A stretch of DNA of 64,000 nucleotides, taken from contig NC_088918.1 in the NCBI RefSeq assembly GCF_963576675.1, positions 58,113,501-58,177,500 of the forward strand, written 5' to 3'. Position numbers and translations under genes: made by a program. Below, piece after piece: positions 40,501 through 51,996 of the stretch. Positions within the stretch are counted from its first letter, which is position 1. Each line of letters opens with the position of its first letter. This stretch comes from Euphorbia lathyris. Its lineage: Eukaryota > Streptophyta > Magnoliopsida > Malpighiales > Euphorbiaceae. Below the pieces are notes generated by a model. That model worked only from the letters and a program-made list of their open reading frames with translations. It was not told where the DNA came from and ran no database searches.

Positions 40501-41592
40501 GGGAACTTATCGGTCAAATCCTGCTACCATCTAGCTGAGAACGCCCGACTCACAGGCACTAGTTCATCATCGGGTACCTCCCAGGACCGCCTAACATACA
40601 AGAAACTCTGGTCTCTCAACCTCCCGGCTAAAATCAAGCATTTTCTATGGCGTATGATGCGTGATAAGCTCCCAACAGGTGAAACATTGAGTCGGCGCGG
40701 AATGACAGATGAGCCACGATGCCCGTCCTGTAATTTTGGACACGAGGATCTACATCACTGCTTCATGGACTGCCCGTTCTCCAAAGATGTATGGCGTAAG
40801 GTCCCAATGCAGCTTCGTGTCGACAAAATAGGTATTACCAATTCTTTAACTTGGATGAATTTCTGTTGCAGCCAACTCCAACGCAAAGAATTCGAACTGG
40901 TTGCTGTGGTAGCCTGGTGGCTCTGGTACAGACGGAACATCTGGCGTCATGAACACTCCTGGATTTCGGATGATCTGCTCATAACAAAAGCTCAAAGCTT
41001 CCTCACGGATTGGTATCAAACCAGCACACAGGGAGAACGTAACTTGTCCGATTGCAGTGGCACTCCTGATCAATCTCTTAATCCTAAGAAATCCTGGTGT
41101 CTCCCCCCACCTGGTGTCATTAAAATCAATTGTGACGCCTCTATGGGGATTAATGACTGGGATTGCAGGGTGGGAATGATCGCGAGACACACAAACGGAT
41201 TGGTTATGATCTCCGCTGGGATACCCGTCGGGCAGGTTGCATCAGTAACGGCTGCAGAAGCGAGGGCGGTTCTTGAATCGTTAATCTGGGCGCAGGAGAT
41301 TGGTTTTGATGCAATTATACTTGAATCTGATGCGAAGGGAGTTATCGACACGATTAACTCGGGATCACCCCCAAATACGGCATTACAGGACCTTTACATA
41401 GATATATCAACTGTTGCTCTCAGTTTTCAGAGTTGCTTGTTTGTGCATGTTCCCAGAACGTGTAATTTGGTAGCAGATGCGATTGCAAAATGAGCCAGGG
41501 ACTTAACGAATCCGGTTTACTTGATTGAGGAGGCCTCCAATTTTGTTTCGAACCTGTTATGTACTAATGCTATTTCTTCTGATATTGAATAG
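37546..41592 (+). pseudogene. LINE ORF2 (endonuclease, reverse transcriptase, RNase H), two premature stops
   Basis: Numbering from the ATG at 37546. The apurinic-like endonuclease has METR (Glu 26), GDFNE (126-130), ERLDRF and SDHNP (Asp 212, His 213). RT blocks: NPTKAPGPDGMSALFFQTYW, MRPIALCNVLYKLISK, FVPGRVITDNSI, LKLDMSKAYDRIEW, GLRQGDPISPYLF, catalytic FADDS (about 658-661), then the zinc-like RCPSCNFGHEDLHHCFMDCP, and an RNase H with NCDASMG and LESDAKGVID. In-frame TAG at 38050-38052 lies in the endonuclease, and TGA at 41491-41493 stands where family members have Trp after 'ADAIAK'. The natural stop appears to be TAG at 41590-41592. The frame extends upstream into ORF1 as ILSWNVQG, so the true start may precede 37546; an AAG stands where related elements often have the ATG. 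Confidence 0.94.
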
Positions 41593-41640
41593 AAGCTATT
41601 TCTTCTGATATTGAATAGAAGCTATTTTACCCTTAAAAAA

Positions 41641-41656
41641 AACAATCTATTTTACC
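41641..41656. repeat. Right target-site duplication of the LINE
   Basis: Partner of 36014-36029, one mismatch. Confidence 0.85.
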
Positions 41657-41738
41657 CTTTAGGTATCTTTTAGAACAGACTTATGTTAAGTTTTCTATAT
41701 GATTTTAATCATATATTAAAATATGTCATATTCATGTG

Positions 41739-41740
<2 letters not shown>

Positions 41741-41791
<51 letters not shown>
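41741..41791. repeat. (TA)n microsatellite
   Basis: About 25 uninterrupted TA dinucleotides. Confidence 0.97.
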
Positions 41792-41794
<3 letters not shown>

Positions 41795-41909
41795 CGTTAA
41801 TATGTATAGTATTGATTGACAACATTATGTATATATTTTTATCCAACCAAAGTATAAATTAATAAATAATCTGAAAAATATAAATTAAAATTATTGTAAC
41901 TATTAAAAG

Positions 41910-42416
41910 TAGGGTTGAGCAAAATAACTGGTAACCGATTACCAAATCGGTAACCGAACTAAAATTTTAATTTGATTCGGTTATTTTAACATTCTGGTTC
42001 GGTTCGGTTTTAATTTTGACTTAGTTTGGTAATCGGTTATCGATTCGGTTACTGAAAAATATATGGGTTATATAAATATAAAAAATATAATTTTATTTTT
42101 ATATATATAAATAACTTATAAAATATAAAATCCAACCCCTAAAAAAATATACTTGTATCTTTATATATATAAATTTTTGTTCATTAGTCTTTAATTTCTT
42201 CGATTGTATCTTTTATATAAAAGCATTATTTGAAAACCAATTAAACAAAAATATACAAAAATTAAATATTATGATTTTTCGGTTATTCAGTCGGTAATCG
42301 AACTGAACCGAAAATTTTCGGTTAAATAAAATTCGGTTCGGTTATGAAAATAACACAAACTTCAGTTTGTGTAACCAAAAATTCAGTTTGGTTAACCGAA
42401 CCGATGCTCACACCTA
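41910..42416. mobile_element. hAT-like MITE rich in CGGTT/AACCG
   Basis: Ends TAGGGTTGAGCA and TGCTCACACCTA (reverse complement TAGGTGTGAGCA). Flanks are ATTAAAAG (41902-41909) and ATTAAAAA (42417-42424), an 8-bp duplication with one mismatch. Subterminal regions carry repeated GGTTCGGTT/AACCGAACC words in both orientations. Confidence 0.78.
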
Positions 42417-42466
42417 ATTAAAAAGTAGGTTAAAAGGTTGGTGGTGCTTTTATTTTGATTTAAGAC

Positions 42467-42517
42467 AAAAAAAAAAAAAAAAAAAAAAAAAAAGAAGGGG
42501 GTGGTGGTGGTGGTGGT
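42467..42517 (+). repeat. A(27) run followed by (GGT)n
   Basis: An uninterrupted A-run (42467-42493), then GAAGGGG and six GTG/GGT units. Purely simple sequence. Confidence 0.95.
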
Positions 42518-42647
42518 AAACATAGGTTGGGAGAGTGGACCTCAATGGCTAAATAAATAGAAACTAGCTCTACTTAATTGTAATGGATATACACATGTAA
42601 CTAAAAACTGTATTATTTATAAGTTTATAAGGTAACTAGTTTTTGAC

Positions 42648-42662
42648 CCGTGCGATGCACGG
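42648..42662 (-). other. 3'-terminal hairpin of the Helitron-like element
   Basis: CCGTGC / GCACGG arms with a 3-base loop, followed on the minus strand by GTCAAAAA and CTAG then T, as at Helitron 3' ends. Confidence 0.7.
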
Positions 42663-42679
42663 ATTCATCTTAATATAAA

Positions 42680-45183
42680 TATTAACAAAAAATACAATCT
42701 AATAATTACAATTAATTATATAAAGGTGCTATATAAATTAAATATTATTATTTTATTTTTATATTTAATTTAAATAATCTTTTTATAGATAAATATAATA
42801 ATATAATTAAAATTAATATATTATATATTATATTATATTTTTTATCAGTAAAAAAAGAGGAAGTAACACCTCAGCTCCATCGTTACTGTTTTATATTATA
42901 TATATAGATATGCAGAGAATTAGAGAGGTTTTAGGGATTAATTTAAATTATATAGAACTCTAAGATATAGTACGGATAAAATAATATTTTAATAGATAAA
43001 TATAATAATATAATTAAAATTAATATATTTTATATTTTATCAGTAAAAAAGGAGGAAATGACAACTCAGCTCCATCGTTACTGTTTTATATTATATATAT
43101 ATATAAATATAGATATGTAGAGAATTAGAGAGATTTTAGAGATTAATTTAAATTATATAGAACTCTTAGATATAGTACGGATAAAATACTATTTTTATAG
43201 ATAAATATAATAATATAATTAAAATTAATATATTATACATTATATTATATATTTTATCAGTAAAAAAGGAGGAGGTGACACCTCAGCTCCATCGTTACTG
43301 TTTTATATTATATATAGATATGTAGAGAATTAGAGAGATTTTAGGGATTAATTTAGATTCTGCAGAACTTTTAGATATAGATATGCAGAGAACTGGATAG
43401 ATTTTAGAGATTGATTTAAATTTTGTAGAACTCTTAGATATATTACGGATAAAATAATCTTTTTTATAGATAAATATAATAACATAATTAAAATTAATAT
43501 ATTATATTTTATATTTTATATTTTATCAATAAAAAAAGGAGGAAGTGACACCTCAGCTCCATCGTTACTGTTTTATATTATATATAAATATGTAGAGAAT
43601 TAGAGAGATTTTAGAGATTAATTTAAATTATGTAGAACTCTTAGATATAATTCGGATAAAATACTCTTTCTATAGATAAATATAATAATATAATTAAAAT
43701 TAAAATATTATATATTATATTATATTTTTTATCATGAAAAAGGAGGAAGTAACACATCAGCTCCATCGTTACTGTTTTATATCATAGATAGATATGCAGA
43801 GAATTAGAGAGATTTTAGAGATTAATTTAAATTATATAGAACTCTTAGATATAGTACGGATAAAATAATATTTTTTATAGATAAATATAATAACATAATT
43901 AAAATTAATATATTATATTATATATTATATATTTTATCAATAAAAAAGGAGGAAGTGACACCTCAGCTCCATCGTTACTATTTTGTATTATATATAAATA
44001 TGTAGAGAATTAGAGAGATTTTAGAGATTAATTTAAATTATGTAGAACTCTTAGATATAGTTCGGATAAAATAATCTTTCTATAAATAAATATAATAATA
44101 TAATTAAAATTAAAATATTATATATTATATTATATTTTTTTATCAGTAAAAAAGAGCAAGTGACACATCAGCTCCATCGTTACTATTTTATATTATATAT
44201 ATATATAGATAGATATGCAGAGAATTAGAGAGATTTTAGGGATTAATTTAAATTATATAGAACTCTTAGATATAGTACGGATAAAATAATATTTTTATAA
44301 ATAAATATAATAATATAATTAAAATTAATATATTATACATTATATTATATATTTTATCAATAAAAAGAGGAAGTGACACATCAGCTCCATCATTATTGTT
44401 TTATATTAAATATAGATATGTAGAGAATTAGAGAGATTTTAGGGATTAATTTAAATTTTATAGAGCTCTTAGATATAGTTCGGATAAAATAATTTTTTTA
44501 TAGATAAATATAATAATAATATAGTTAAAATTAATATATTATATATTTTATCGGTAAAAAGGGAGGAAGTCACTTCAGCTCCATCGTTATATATAATACA
44601 AAACAGTTGGAGCTGAGGTGTCACTTCCTCATTTTTTACTGATAAAAAATATAATATAATGTATAATATATTAATTTTAATTATATTATTATATTTATCT
44701 ATAAAAATGTTATTTTATCCGTACTATATCTAAGAGTTCTATATAATTTAAATCCTAAAGTCTCTCTAATTCTCTGCATATCTATCTATATATAATATAG
44801 AACAGTAACGATGGAGCTGATGTGTCACTTCCTCCTTTTTACTGATAAAAAATATATAATATAATATATAGTATATTAATTTTAATTATATTATTATATT
44901 TATCTATAAAAATATTATATAATATAAAACAGTAACGATGGAGCTGAGGTGTCATTTCCTTCTTTTTTACTGATAAAATATATAATATAATATTTAATAT
45001 ATTAATTTTAATTGTATTATTATATTTATCTATAAAAATATTATATATAGATATATATGTAGAGAATTAGAGAGATTTTAGGGATTAATTTAAAATCTGT
45101 AGAACTCTTAGATATAGTACGGATAAAATAATCTTTTTATAGATAAATATAATAATATAATTAAAATTAAAATATTATATATT
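42680..45183. repeat. ~205-bp AT-rich tandem array with an internal inverted block
   Basis: The word CAGCTCCATCGTTACTG recurs near 42872, 43066, 43283, 43554, 43758, 43964, 44169, 44382 (two mismatches) and 44575 (truncated), at spacings of 193-217 bp; one unit is ~55 bp longer through an internal duplication. About 44595-45044 the units run in reverse (CAGTAACGATGGAGCTG), then direct orientation resumes. Each unit carries GGAGGAAGTGACACCTCAG, AGAGAATTAGAGAGATTTTAG and TTAGATATAGTACGGATAAAAT. The array resumes at 51997-52341. Confidence 0.92.
45179..45183. repeat. Left target-site duplication of the Gypsy (ATATT)
   Basis: Identical to 51992-51996, immediately outside the LTRs. Confidence 0.93.
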
Positions 45184-45875
45184 TGATAACAACCCAAATT
45201 ATTCTTAATAAGGAATAAGGAAAAATTAATAGAAATAATGGCAAACCATTATTCCTTCTAAAAGAGATATTTATGCATGATTAATATGGAATTAATGACA
45301 ATTATTGCAGGATTAATGCAGGGGTGGATATGCAAATAATGGAGAAAATGAAGGAGTTTCTAGCATTATGTCATACCACGTGGACCATGGCGAGATATGC
45401 CCGATGAGAGCGAGTAGTGGAGACCCGCCATAGCTCTCAAGGAAAGCGTACATACGCTTTGACGGATCTAAGAATACCAAAAGGCGCCTCTATTACCATC
45501 CATGAATGAGAATAAATACAATTAAATGACAATTAATAGCCACTAAAGGGGAATAAAGACTTGACTGTTCGAATACCTCAACTCTGAGGGTTTCAATGAT
45601 AAATGATGGGATTAATGGAGAATTGATAGCAATCAAAGATGAGTAATGACACGACTCTTCACATGCTTCCCCATTAATGCTGAAGGTTACAGAAACCTAT
45701 ATAAATACCTCAGCTTCCTAGGATCAAAGGTACACTTACTGATTCTCTACTTTACTTTTGTGCTTACAGTTTATTCTCAGAAATATTACTAACTTTGACA
45801 TCGGAGTGTCCCCGGCCGATCCCAACGGCGCCTCACAGGGAAGTGCTCCGATCAAGGATTTTTCCCAAGTTATCA
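45184..45875 (+). repeat. 5' LTR of the Gypsy element
   Basis: 692 bp. TATA box TATATAAATA at 45698-45707. Near the 3' end is a GGAGTGTCCCCGGCCGATCCC segment. After the LTR comes ATTGGTACGGTGAAGG, whose tRNA type I cannot name. Confidence 0.93.
45698..45707 (+). promoter_or_regulatory. TATA box of the Gypsy 5' LTR
   Basis: TATATAAATA, repeated in the 3' LTR at 51819-51828. Confidence 0.65.
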
Positions 45876-47800
45876 ATTGGTACGGTGAAGGTGGATCTCT
45901 AGCAAACAGAAGATCACAAAATCTTGATTGTATAGAGTTTCACAAAGAACAAAATAATGGAGTCAACGGAATAGAAATCTCGATCTCAAACTTTGGCTCA
46001 ATCAGTACAAATAAATCTATCCAAAGATAGGCTTCTCTATAGATTGGTGGGAAAGGGCTTTCTACATTAAATCTGGAGTTTTATGATAAATAAGATAAGT
46101 TTCCTACCCTTTCTTGTTCCATTTTTAATTAAAAAATTTTGAGATTTCTCACCCTTATAAAGTGGTATGAATATCGATACATGTTATTATGATAAATCTA
46201 ACAAATTATGAAAGATAAAGTCATAAAGATAGATTTTTCATTAAATCTTGCATGCTTAATATGCCTTATATTTTTATGCATGACAAGTGTAATAGGCTAT
46301 TATCATTGAATTAGTACAAGATGCATGTATAAAATCCGTAATCTTGGAATTTTATAGAAAAAAATCCATCCATTCAAGGTGATTTTGTCATTTGATATTA
46401 AAATGTCATAAAAAGGCTCGTGTAATTACAGATCACTTAGGTCTGATCAGTCTTTTGGAGAACATGCATATAATTATTAGAAGAAATTACAAAGAAAATC
46501 ATATTTGGTTTTTTAGGGTACAATTCACCATCATCTATTCACCACCATCTATGTATGGCTTTTCTCATATATAGTACTTTTAATATCAGAAATTCATAGT
46601 TTTTGAATATTGTTTTCTCAAACAGTTATTTCATCCCCTTTTTACAATGATGTGTTTATTCATATAAAAACTGTTTATTTGACATTGTTAGAATTTCTTT
46701 TACCAACGTAAGAGACTTGAACATATTGAATCTATTTGTGATTATCATGTAATTGTCTCTAACTATTAAGGCCATTCTGGGATGATGAATTACCAAATTG
46801 GATAAACAAAATTTTCATGTCCTAAGCTAACTACAAAAGAGTGTAAGTGTCAGTTTTGAATAAGAACATTAATTCATGCAAAGTTCTTAGGATATACATG
46901 AGAATTCCTTAAAGATTGTTTGGACGATTGTATATGAAGGTAGGTGAGGGTGAATTTTGAGTAATTTTTCTTACACCCTGAATTGGAGGAGAATCATGGT
47001 ACATGTATTTTTCTTCCAAAATCACCATTTGTATTTTATTTTATTTATATAAATGAAATGATATAAGAGTAATTTTATATATAACTACATTATTAAATCA
47101 TCACTTACCTTACTTTAATTACACCTCATTCAAATGTGGCCTTAATAATCTCTGAATGTCATTAATGCATGGATGCACAATATTAATTGCAAGTAAATAG
47201 CAACTATGTAAGATATCTTACCCAATATAGAATGTCATAACTTTTATGATGTTTAAAATAAATATGCTATCTTGGATATTAATGCGCATTGAAATACAAA
47301 AGGACATTGTTCTTAAACCATTCTCATTATGGTTATTTATTAAGAATTCATTATGATATTTATGTGCAGTAATAATCTTTATGGTTATGACCGTTATATG
47401 TGGTATTATTAACACAAGTATGAATAAAATTCTATTATGAATTTGTTTGACATATAATATTTACTCGGTTTTATCCTTTGACTAAGTTCATTCTAGAGTC
47501 AGGGACCAACGTGAAGGAATTATTAAGTTGATTCCGAGATGAACTAAAAATTCTATAAAGAGACATTGCATCGTACATGATATTTGCCAACAAAGGCCAA
47601 TGCAAACGGTCTTTCGCTATGAAGTCTGTTCCTTGGATCAAGCCATTGATCCCCAAGGTAAGTGAATATAACTCTTATGCCTTACCACAATCTTTTAATA
47701 ATGGACAGGGTATGCCCCACTTTTGGAGTTCTTTCAGTACTAACCTACAAGTACAAGAGAATCGCTAATACTGCAACCAGCGCCTAACATTGACATGAAA
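45876..47800 (+). other. Non-coding 5' internal region of the Gypsy element
   Basis: AT-rich, with no convincing coding frame. The AATATTACTAACTTTGACATCGG-like leader near 45780 is part of the LTR. It may include sequence picked up by the element; I recognise nothing. Confidence 0.5.
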
Positions 47801-47807
47801 AATAAGG

Positions 47808-48310
47808 CTCAATCCAAAGAAGTGTACATTCAGAGCCACTTCAGAAAAATTCATTGACTACGTCATTAGCCAAAGAGGATTTAGAGCAAATCCAGATAAA
47901 GTAAAAGGCCTACGAGGCAAATGGCGAAAAGAGCGCCTAAATAAAAGCCCAATGAGGAGAAAGGTGAAAAGAGCGCCTAAATGAAAGCCCCACAATGGGT
48001 GAGAAAGATCCAAAGGTTGAACGGGCGGATCATCGTACTAGAAAGATTGTCAACAAGCATATCAAGGTATAAAACAATTCCTAGCAGAACTGCCCTCGAT
48101 GAGCAGACCAATCTGAAGGGGAGACCTGCCTTTGTATCACTCTATCATGGATAAAGCTATGTGCACCGTGGTTATTCCAGAAGAAGAAGGTCAACAGTTC
48201 GCCATCTATTATGTTAGAAAAATGTTGAAGGATGCGGAGACAAGATATTCGAAGCTAGATAAAATGGCTTTGGCGGTTGTGACAACATCCATCCGCGTTA
48301 AACCATAGTT
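47808..48310 (+). pseudogene. Gypsy reverse transcriptase end and RNase H relic
   Basis: Reads LNPKKCTFRATSEKF then IDYVISQRGFRANPDKVKGL, the end of a Tat-type RT (family pattern 'GYLVTQRGIEANP'). After stops comes an RNase H piece: CTVVIPEEEGQQFAIYYVRK and DAETRYSKLDKMALAVV. Frames change several times. It stands upstream of the gag/protease remnants, opposite to normal Gypsy order. Confidence 0.82.
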
Positions 48311-48389
48311 CCAAGTATAACTTCAACATGATCAAGATCAAGATCAAGAGCCAGCTTCACCACCACGATTCAACATTGAACACACGGAT

Positions 48390-48730
48390 GATGAGATTGA
48401 AAGGTGAGTGCATGCCGCTCTAGATAGACAAGAGAACAATGCAGAAAGATACGTCATCCAGTTAACAGGAATTCGCCATTCACAGCACGGATCTTGAGGT
48501 ACGAGGCGGATAGAATGTTTAAAGCTTCCAACTTGCCACAATATAAAGGAGAAGAGTCAATATAAACGGGACATTACATATCCCGAACCCAAAGGAGGGG
48601 AGCATGTAACCATTGGAAGAAACGCCAAAGTGTACTACAGGTTCCATAGAAGAAATGGCCACCACAATGAAGCTTGCTGGGGGCTAGCAAACTAGATAGA
48701 TTCATCCAGAATAACAAATAACAAGACGAC
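48390..48730 (+). pseudogene. Gypsy gag C-terminal relic
   Basis: Contains VYYRFHRRNGHHNEACWGLAN, matching the Tat-type gag motif 'YCHFHRDHGHNTDDC' in spacing, preceded by broken charged sequence. No complete capsid domain. Confidence 0.6.
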
Positions 48731-48859
48731 AAGCAGAAGACAGAGCCCAGAAAGAAATTCAAAAGTGTCATTAATGTCATAGCAGATGGACCAGTGTATC
48801 AGCCACTCGTGAAAAAAGCAAAAATATCCGCCCTGGATAAAACATCCCTCAATTGCCCC

Positions 48860-49643
48860 TTTTGCAGAAACAGGTCCAGTAATCCCTCCTCCACATGCAG
48901 ATGCTCTAGTTATTACTATGGTGGTGGAAGGTTGGGAAATGAAGCGAGTAATGGTGGATACGTGCAATGTCATCACCAGAGGTGCATTCGCCAAACTAAA
49001 GGTTGATCCGATCCAAATAGAAACAACCATTGTTGACATCATGGGAGTGACAGGTCACACTATCCAGACCAAGGGCCATGTAACTTTGGAATGCAAGCTG
49101 GCGGATGAAGATCAAGCGTGGATTGGTGATCTGGAGTTCTCTATTATAAATGGACAATTAGCTTATAACATCATTCTTGGGCGGCCGTTCATCTTAGAGG
49201 TTGCAGCCCTAATTTCCATCCGCCGTCAGGCAATGTACATTCCCACCAGCAAAGGAGGAATAATGATTAGCAGGAACCAAAAGGTGGTTCAAGAGACCTA
49301 CTCGGCGTCGCTATCGATCCGCCCATAATTCAAAGATGAGGAAGGTGAGGAAGATGAACTTGTCACTACAGCTTTGGGCGACACAGAAATGTTCCTTATT
49401 GCTGATGGAAAGCGGGTGCGGATCGCCAAAGGATTAAAACCTGAGATCAAGGAGGATGTTACGAAAGTTCTCATTGAGTCTGAAAGCGGGTTTTCATGGG
49501 AGAATGAGATCCTCACAGGAGTAAGCCAAGATGTGATTACTCATAAGTTAAACATCATTGAGGATGCGGTTCCAGTTGCTCAGAAAAGTCGGAACCATGG
49601 GCCTAAAAATCAGTATTTTTACGTATTCTTATATGTGCATTAA
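48860..49643 (+). pseudogene. Gypsy protease and N-terminal reverse transcriptase relic
   Basis: One frame with a TAA at 49326-49328. The protease part reads PPPHADALVITMVVEGWEMK and RVMVDT followed by Cys instead of the catalytic-site Gly, then YNIILGRPF and a PTSKG block. After the stop come ALGDTEMFLIADGK, LIESESGFSWENEILTGVSQ, VITHKLNI and PVAQKSRNHGPKNQ, the linker and start of a Tat-type RT. It ends before the RT catalytic core. The missing RT end is upstream at 47808. Confidence 0.82.
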
Positions 49644-49719
49644 ACTGTTATAGTATCCTATATTTTATAATTTATTCTTTTTCGCCATATTTCTTATATT
49701 CATTTGCCTAGTTTTGTTC

Positions 49720-50290
49720 TATATCTTTCCAAATTCTATAGAAGAAGAAATAGCAAAGCTGAATAGGCGGATGTAATCAAAGAGGTGATATACGTCCAAT
49801 GGCTGGCGAATGAAAAGTTCCAAAGGCGGATCAATTACCTCAAAGATAGAACAATTGATCCCCACCAAGGGCGGGTCCCCTTTCCACAAAGATAAGAAAC
49901 ACAGACCCTCAAGAGCTTTCAAATAAGCTCAACTCTCTCCTCAAAGACAGGAAAAATATTGGTCACCATTAAAAGTGGGTTAAAATTATCTCAAACATGA
50001 GAAAATTACACCCTAAACTTTATCCTCAAAGATAGGAGAACAATAATCTCAGCAGCGGATTGATCTACCTCAAAGATAGGAAACGATTGATCGCCGTCAG
50101 GGACGGGTTAAAAATTTCTTAGACGTGAGATCTTTACACCCTCAAGTATTCTTCTCAAAAGGAGAGTATTAAGACCCGCTGACGGATCGATTTACCTCAA
50201 AGATAGGAAACAATCGATCACCTGAGGCAGCTTAACTTCCTCACCAGGTATAAAAGCTTCTAGCCTTCAAAAAGGCTCATACTCCGAGGT
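49720..50290 (+). repeat. Degenerate ~115-bp repeats in the Gypsy spacer
   Basis: Units share GGCGGATC(A/G)AT, ACCTCAAAGATAGGAAACAAT and CACC..GGGCGGGT words, seen near 49790-49880, 49960-50040, 50060-50130 and 50170-50230. Similar GGGCGGGTTA words recur to 51250. Confidence 0.65.
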
Positions 50291-50412
50291 ATGGCTGGCC
50301 ACCTACCTTGAACAAACAAAACAAATCCTAAACCAGATTCTAGAAAATTACTTGCTAAAAGATATAATGCATAAGTAAAAATAGTTCTGGAAAGAAAAGG
50401 GTTCATCCAAAC

Positions 50413-50860
50413 AATGAAGCCTCATCTTCATCCAATTAATGAAGCCTCGTCTTCATCAAAGCAATAAAGCCTCGTCTTCATCCAATTAATGAAGCCTCGT
50501 CTTCATCAAAACAATGAAGCCTCGTCTTCATCCAAATCAATGAAGCCTCGTCTTCATCCAAGCAATGAAGCCTCGTCTTCATCCAATTAATGAAGCCTCA
50601 TATTCATCAAAACAATGAAGCCTCATCTTCATCAAAACAATAAAGCCTCGTCTTTATCCAAACAATGAAGCCTCGTCTTCATCCAATTAATGAAGCCTCG
50701 TCTTCATCAAAGCAATGAAGCCTCATCTTCATCAAAATAATGAAGCCCCGTCTTCATCCAAATCAATGAAGCCTCGTCTTCATCCAAGCAATGAAGCCTC
50801 GTCTTCTTCCAATTAATGAAGCCTCGTCTTCATCAAAAGCAATGAAGTCTCACCTTCACA
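50413..50860 (+). repeat. 25-bp minisatellite, about 18 copies, each a small hairpin
   Basis: The unit AATGAAGCCTCGTCTTCATC plus 5-6 bases. Inside every unit ATGAAG and CTTCAT form a 6-bp stem around CCTCGT. Units differ mainly in the 5-base spacer (CAATT, AAAGC, CAAATC), which suggests a higher-order repeat of several units. Confidence 0.93.
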
Positions 50861-51303
50861 AATGCAAAGTAAAAACACTTTGGAAAATGAGTAAAGGCTA
50901 AAAAGGCAAGTGCCTAGAGTGTCAAAAACCCCCACAAAATGCGCAAAAGTCCCTAAATGGCTGATCATTCTTACTGATCCCTAAGGGCGGGTTATTCTCC
51001 TCAATATGGTAGAACTGAAGAAAAGTAGTCCCTAAAGGCGAATCATAATCCTATGCGGTAGGAACAAATGGTCCCATAAAGGGCGGGTTATTCCTTTCTA
51101 AATGAAATATAACTCTCAAGAAGCCCCTAGAGGCTAACAATGGATACAGCTGACCACCTATCCACGAAGAAGAAAAAACCCATAAAAGCGCACCATATCC
51201 ATATATGATCCCATCTAGGGCGGGTCCACTTTCCTCCAAGATAGAAAAATAAAACACCCTTTAGACAACCCTGAAGAGCTTTTTATACCGTTAGGGGGGC
51301 TTC

Positions 51304-51991
51304 TGATAACAACCCAAATTATTCTTGAATAAGGAATAAGGGAAAATTAATAGAAATAATGGCAAACCATTATTCCTTCTAAAAGAGATATTTATGCATG
51401 ATTAATATGGAATTAATGACAATTATTGCAGGATTAATGCAGGGGTGGATATGCAAATAATGGAGAAAAAGAAGGAGTTTCTAGCATTATGCCATACCAC
51501 GTGGACCATGGCGAGATACGCCCGATGAGAGCGAATAGTGGAGACCCGCCATAGCTCTCAAGGAAAGCGTACATACGTCTTGACGGATCTAAGAATACCA
51601 AAAGGCGCCTTTATTACCATCCATGAATGGGAATAAATACAATTAAATGGCAATTAATAGCCATTAAAGGGGAATAAAGACTTGACTGTTCGAATACCTC
51701 AACTCTGAGGGTTTCAATGATAAATGATGGGATTAATGGAGAATTGATAGCAATCAAAGATGAGTAATGACACGACTCTTCACCTGCTTCCCCATTAATG
51801 CTGAAGGTTACAGAAACCTATATAAATACCCCAGCTTCCTAGGGTCAAAGGTACACTTACTGATTCTCTACTTTTGTGCTTACAGTTTATTCTTAGAAAT
51901 ATTACTAACTTTGGCATCAGAGTGTCCCCGGCCGATCCCAACGGCGCCTCACAGGGAAGTGCTCCGATCAAGGATTTTTCCCAAGTTATCA
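51304..51991 (+). repeat. 3' LTR of the Gypsy element
   Basis: 688 bp, partner of 45184-45875. The following ATATT is the target duplication. Confidence 0.93.
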
Positions 51992-51996
51992 ATATT
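51992..51996. repeat. Right target-site duplication of the Gypsy (ATATT)
   Basis: Identical to 45179-45183. Joining the two flanks restores a normal array unit. Confidence 0.93.

Larger units (their letters stand above)
36030..41640 (+). mobile_element. Nearly full-length L1-type LINE retrotransposon
   Basis: About 5.6 kb with ORF1, ORF2 (endonuclease, RT, RNase H) and a 3' end in CCCTTAAAAAAAA. It is flanked by a 16-bp target duplication with one mismatch. A ~27-bp tandem duplication (TATTTCTTCTGATATTGAATA twice) lies in the 3' UTR (about 41565-41625). Two premature stops in ORF2 disable it. Confidence 0.93.
45184..51991 (+). mobile_element. Non-autonomous Gypsy element with permuted coding remnants
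   Basis: LTRs 45184-45875 and 51304-51991 begin TGATAAC and end GTTATCA and are flanked by ATATT. A purine tract GTTAGGGGGG (51291-51300) precedes the 3' LTR. The LTRs differ by roughly 17-18 substitutions plus a 5-bp gap over ~690 bp (about 2.5%, by eye). The interior has Tat-type Gypsy fragments in the order RT end/RNase H, gag end, protease, RT start, then long non-coding repeats. No integrase was seen. Confidence 0.93.

Noticed and set aside
47218..47415. Minus-strand frame in the Gypsy 5' region
   Set aside because: AT-rich, Ile/Asn-rich translation with no motif; chance frame.
50413..50860. CRISPR-like regular repeat array
   Set aside because: The units are contiguous near-identical 25-mers without unique spacers, inside a plant retrotransposon: a minisatellite.
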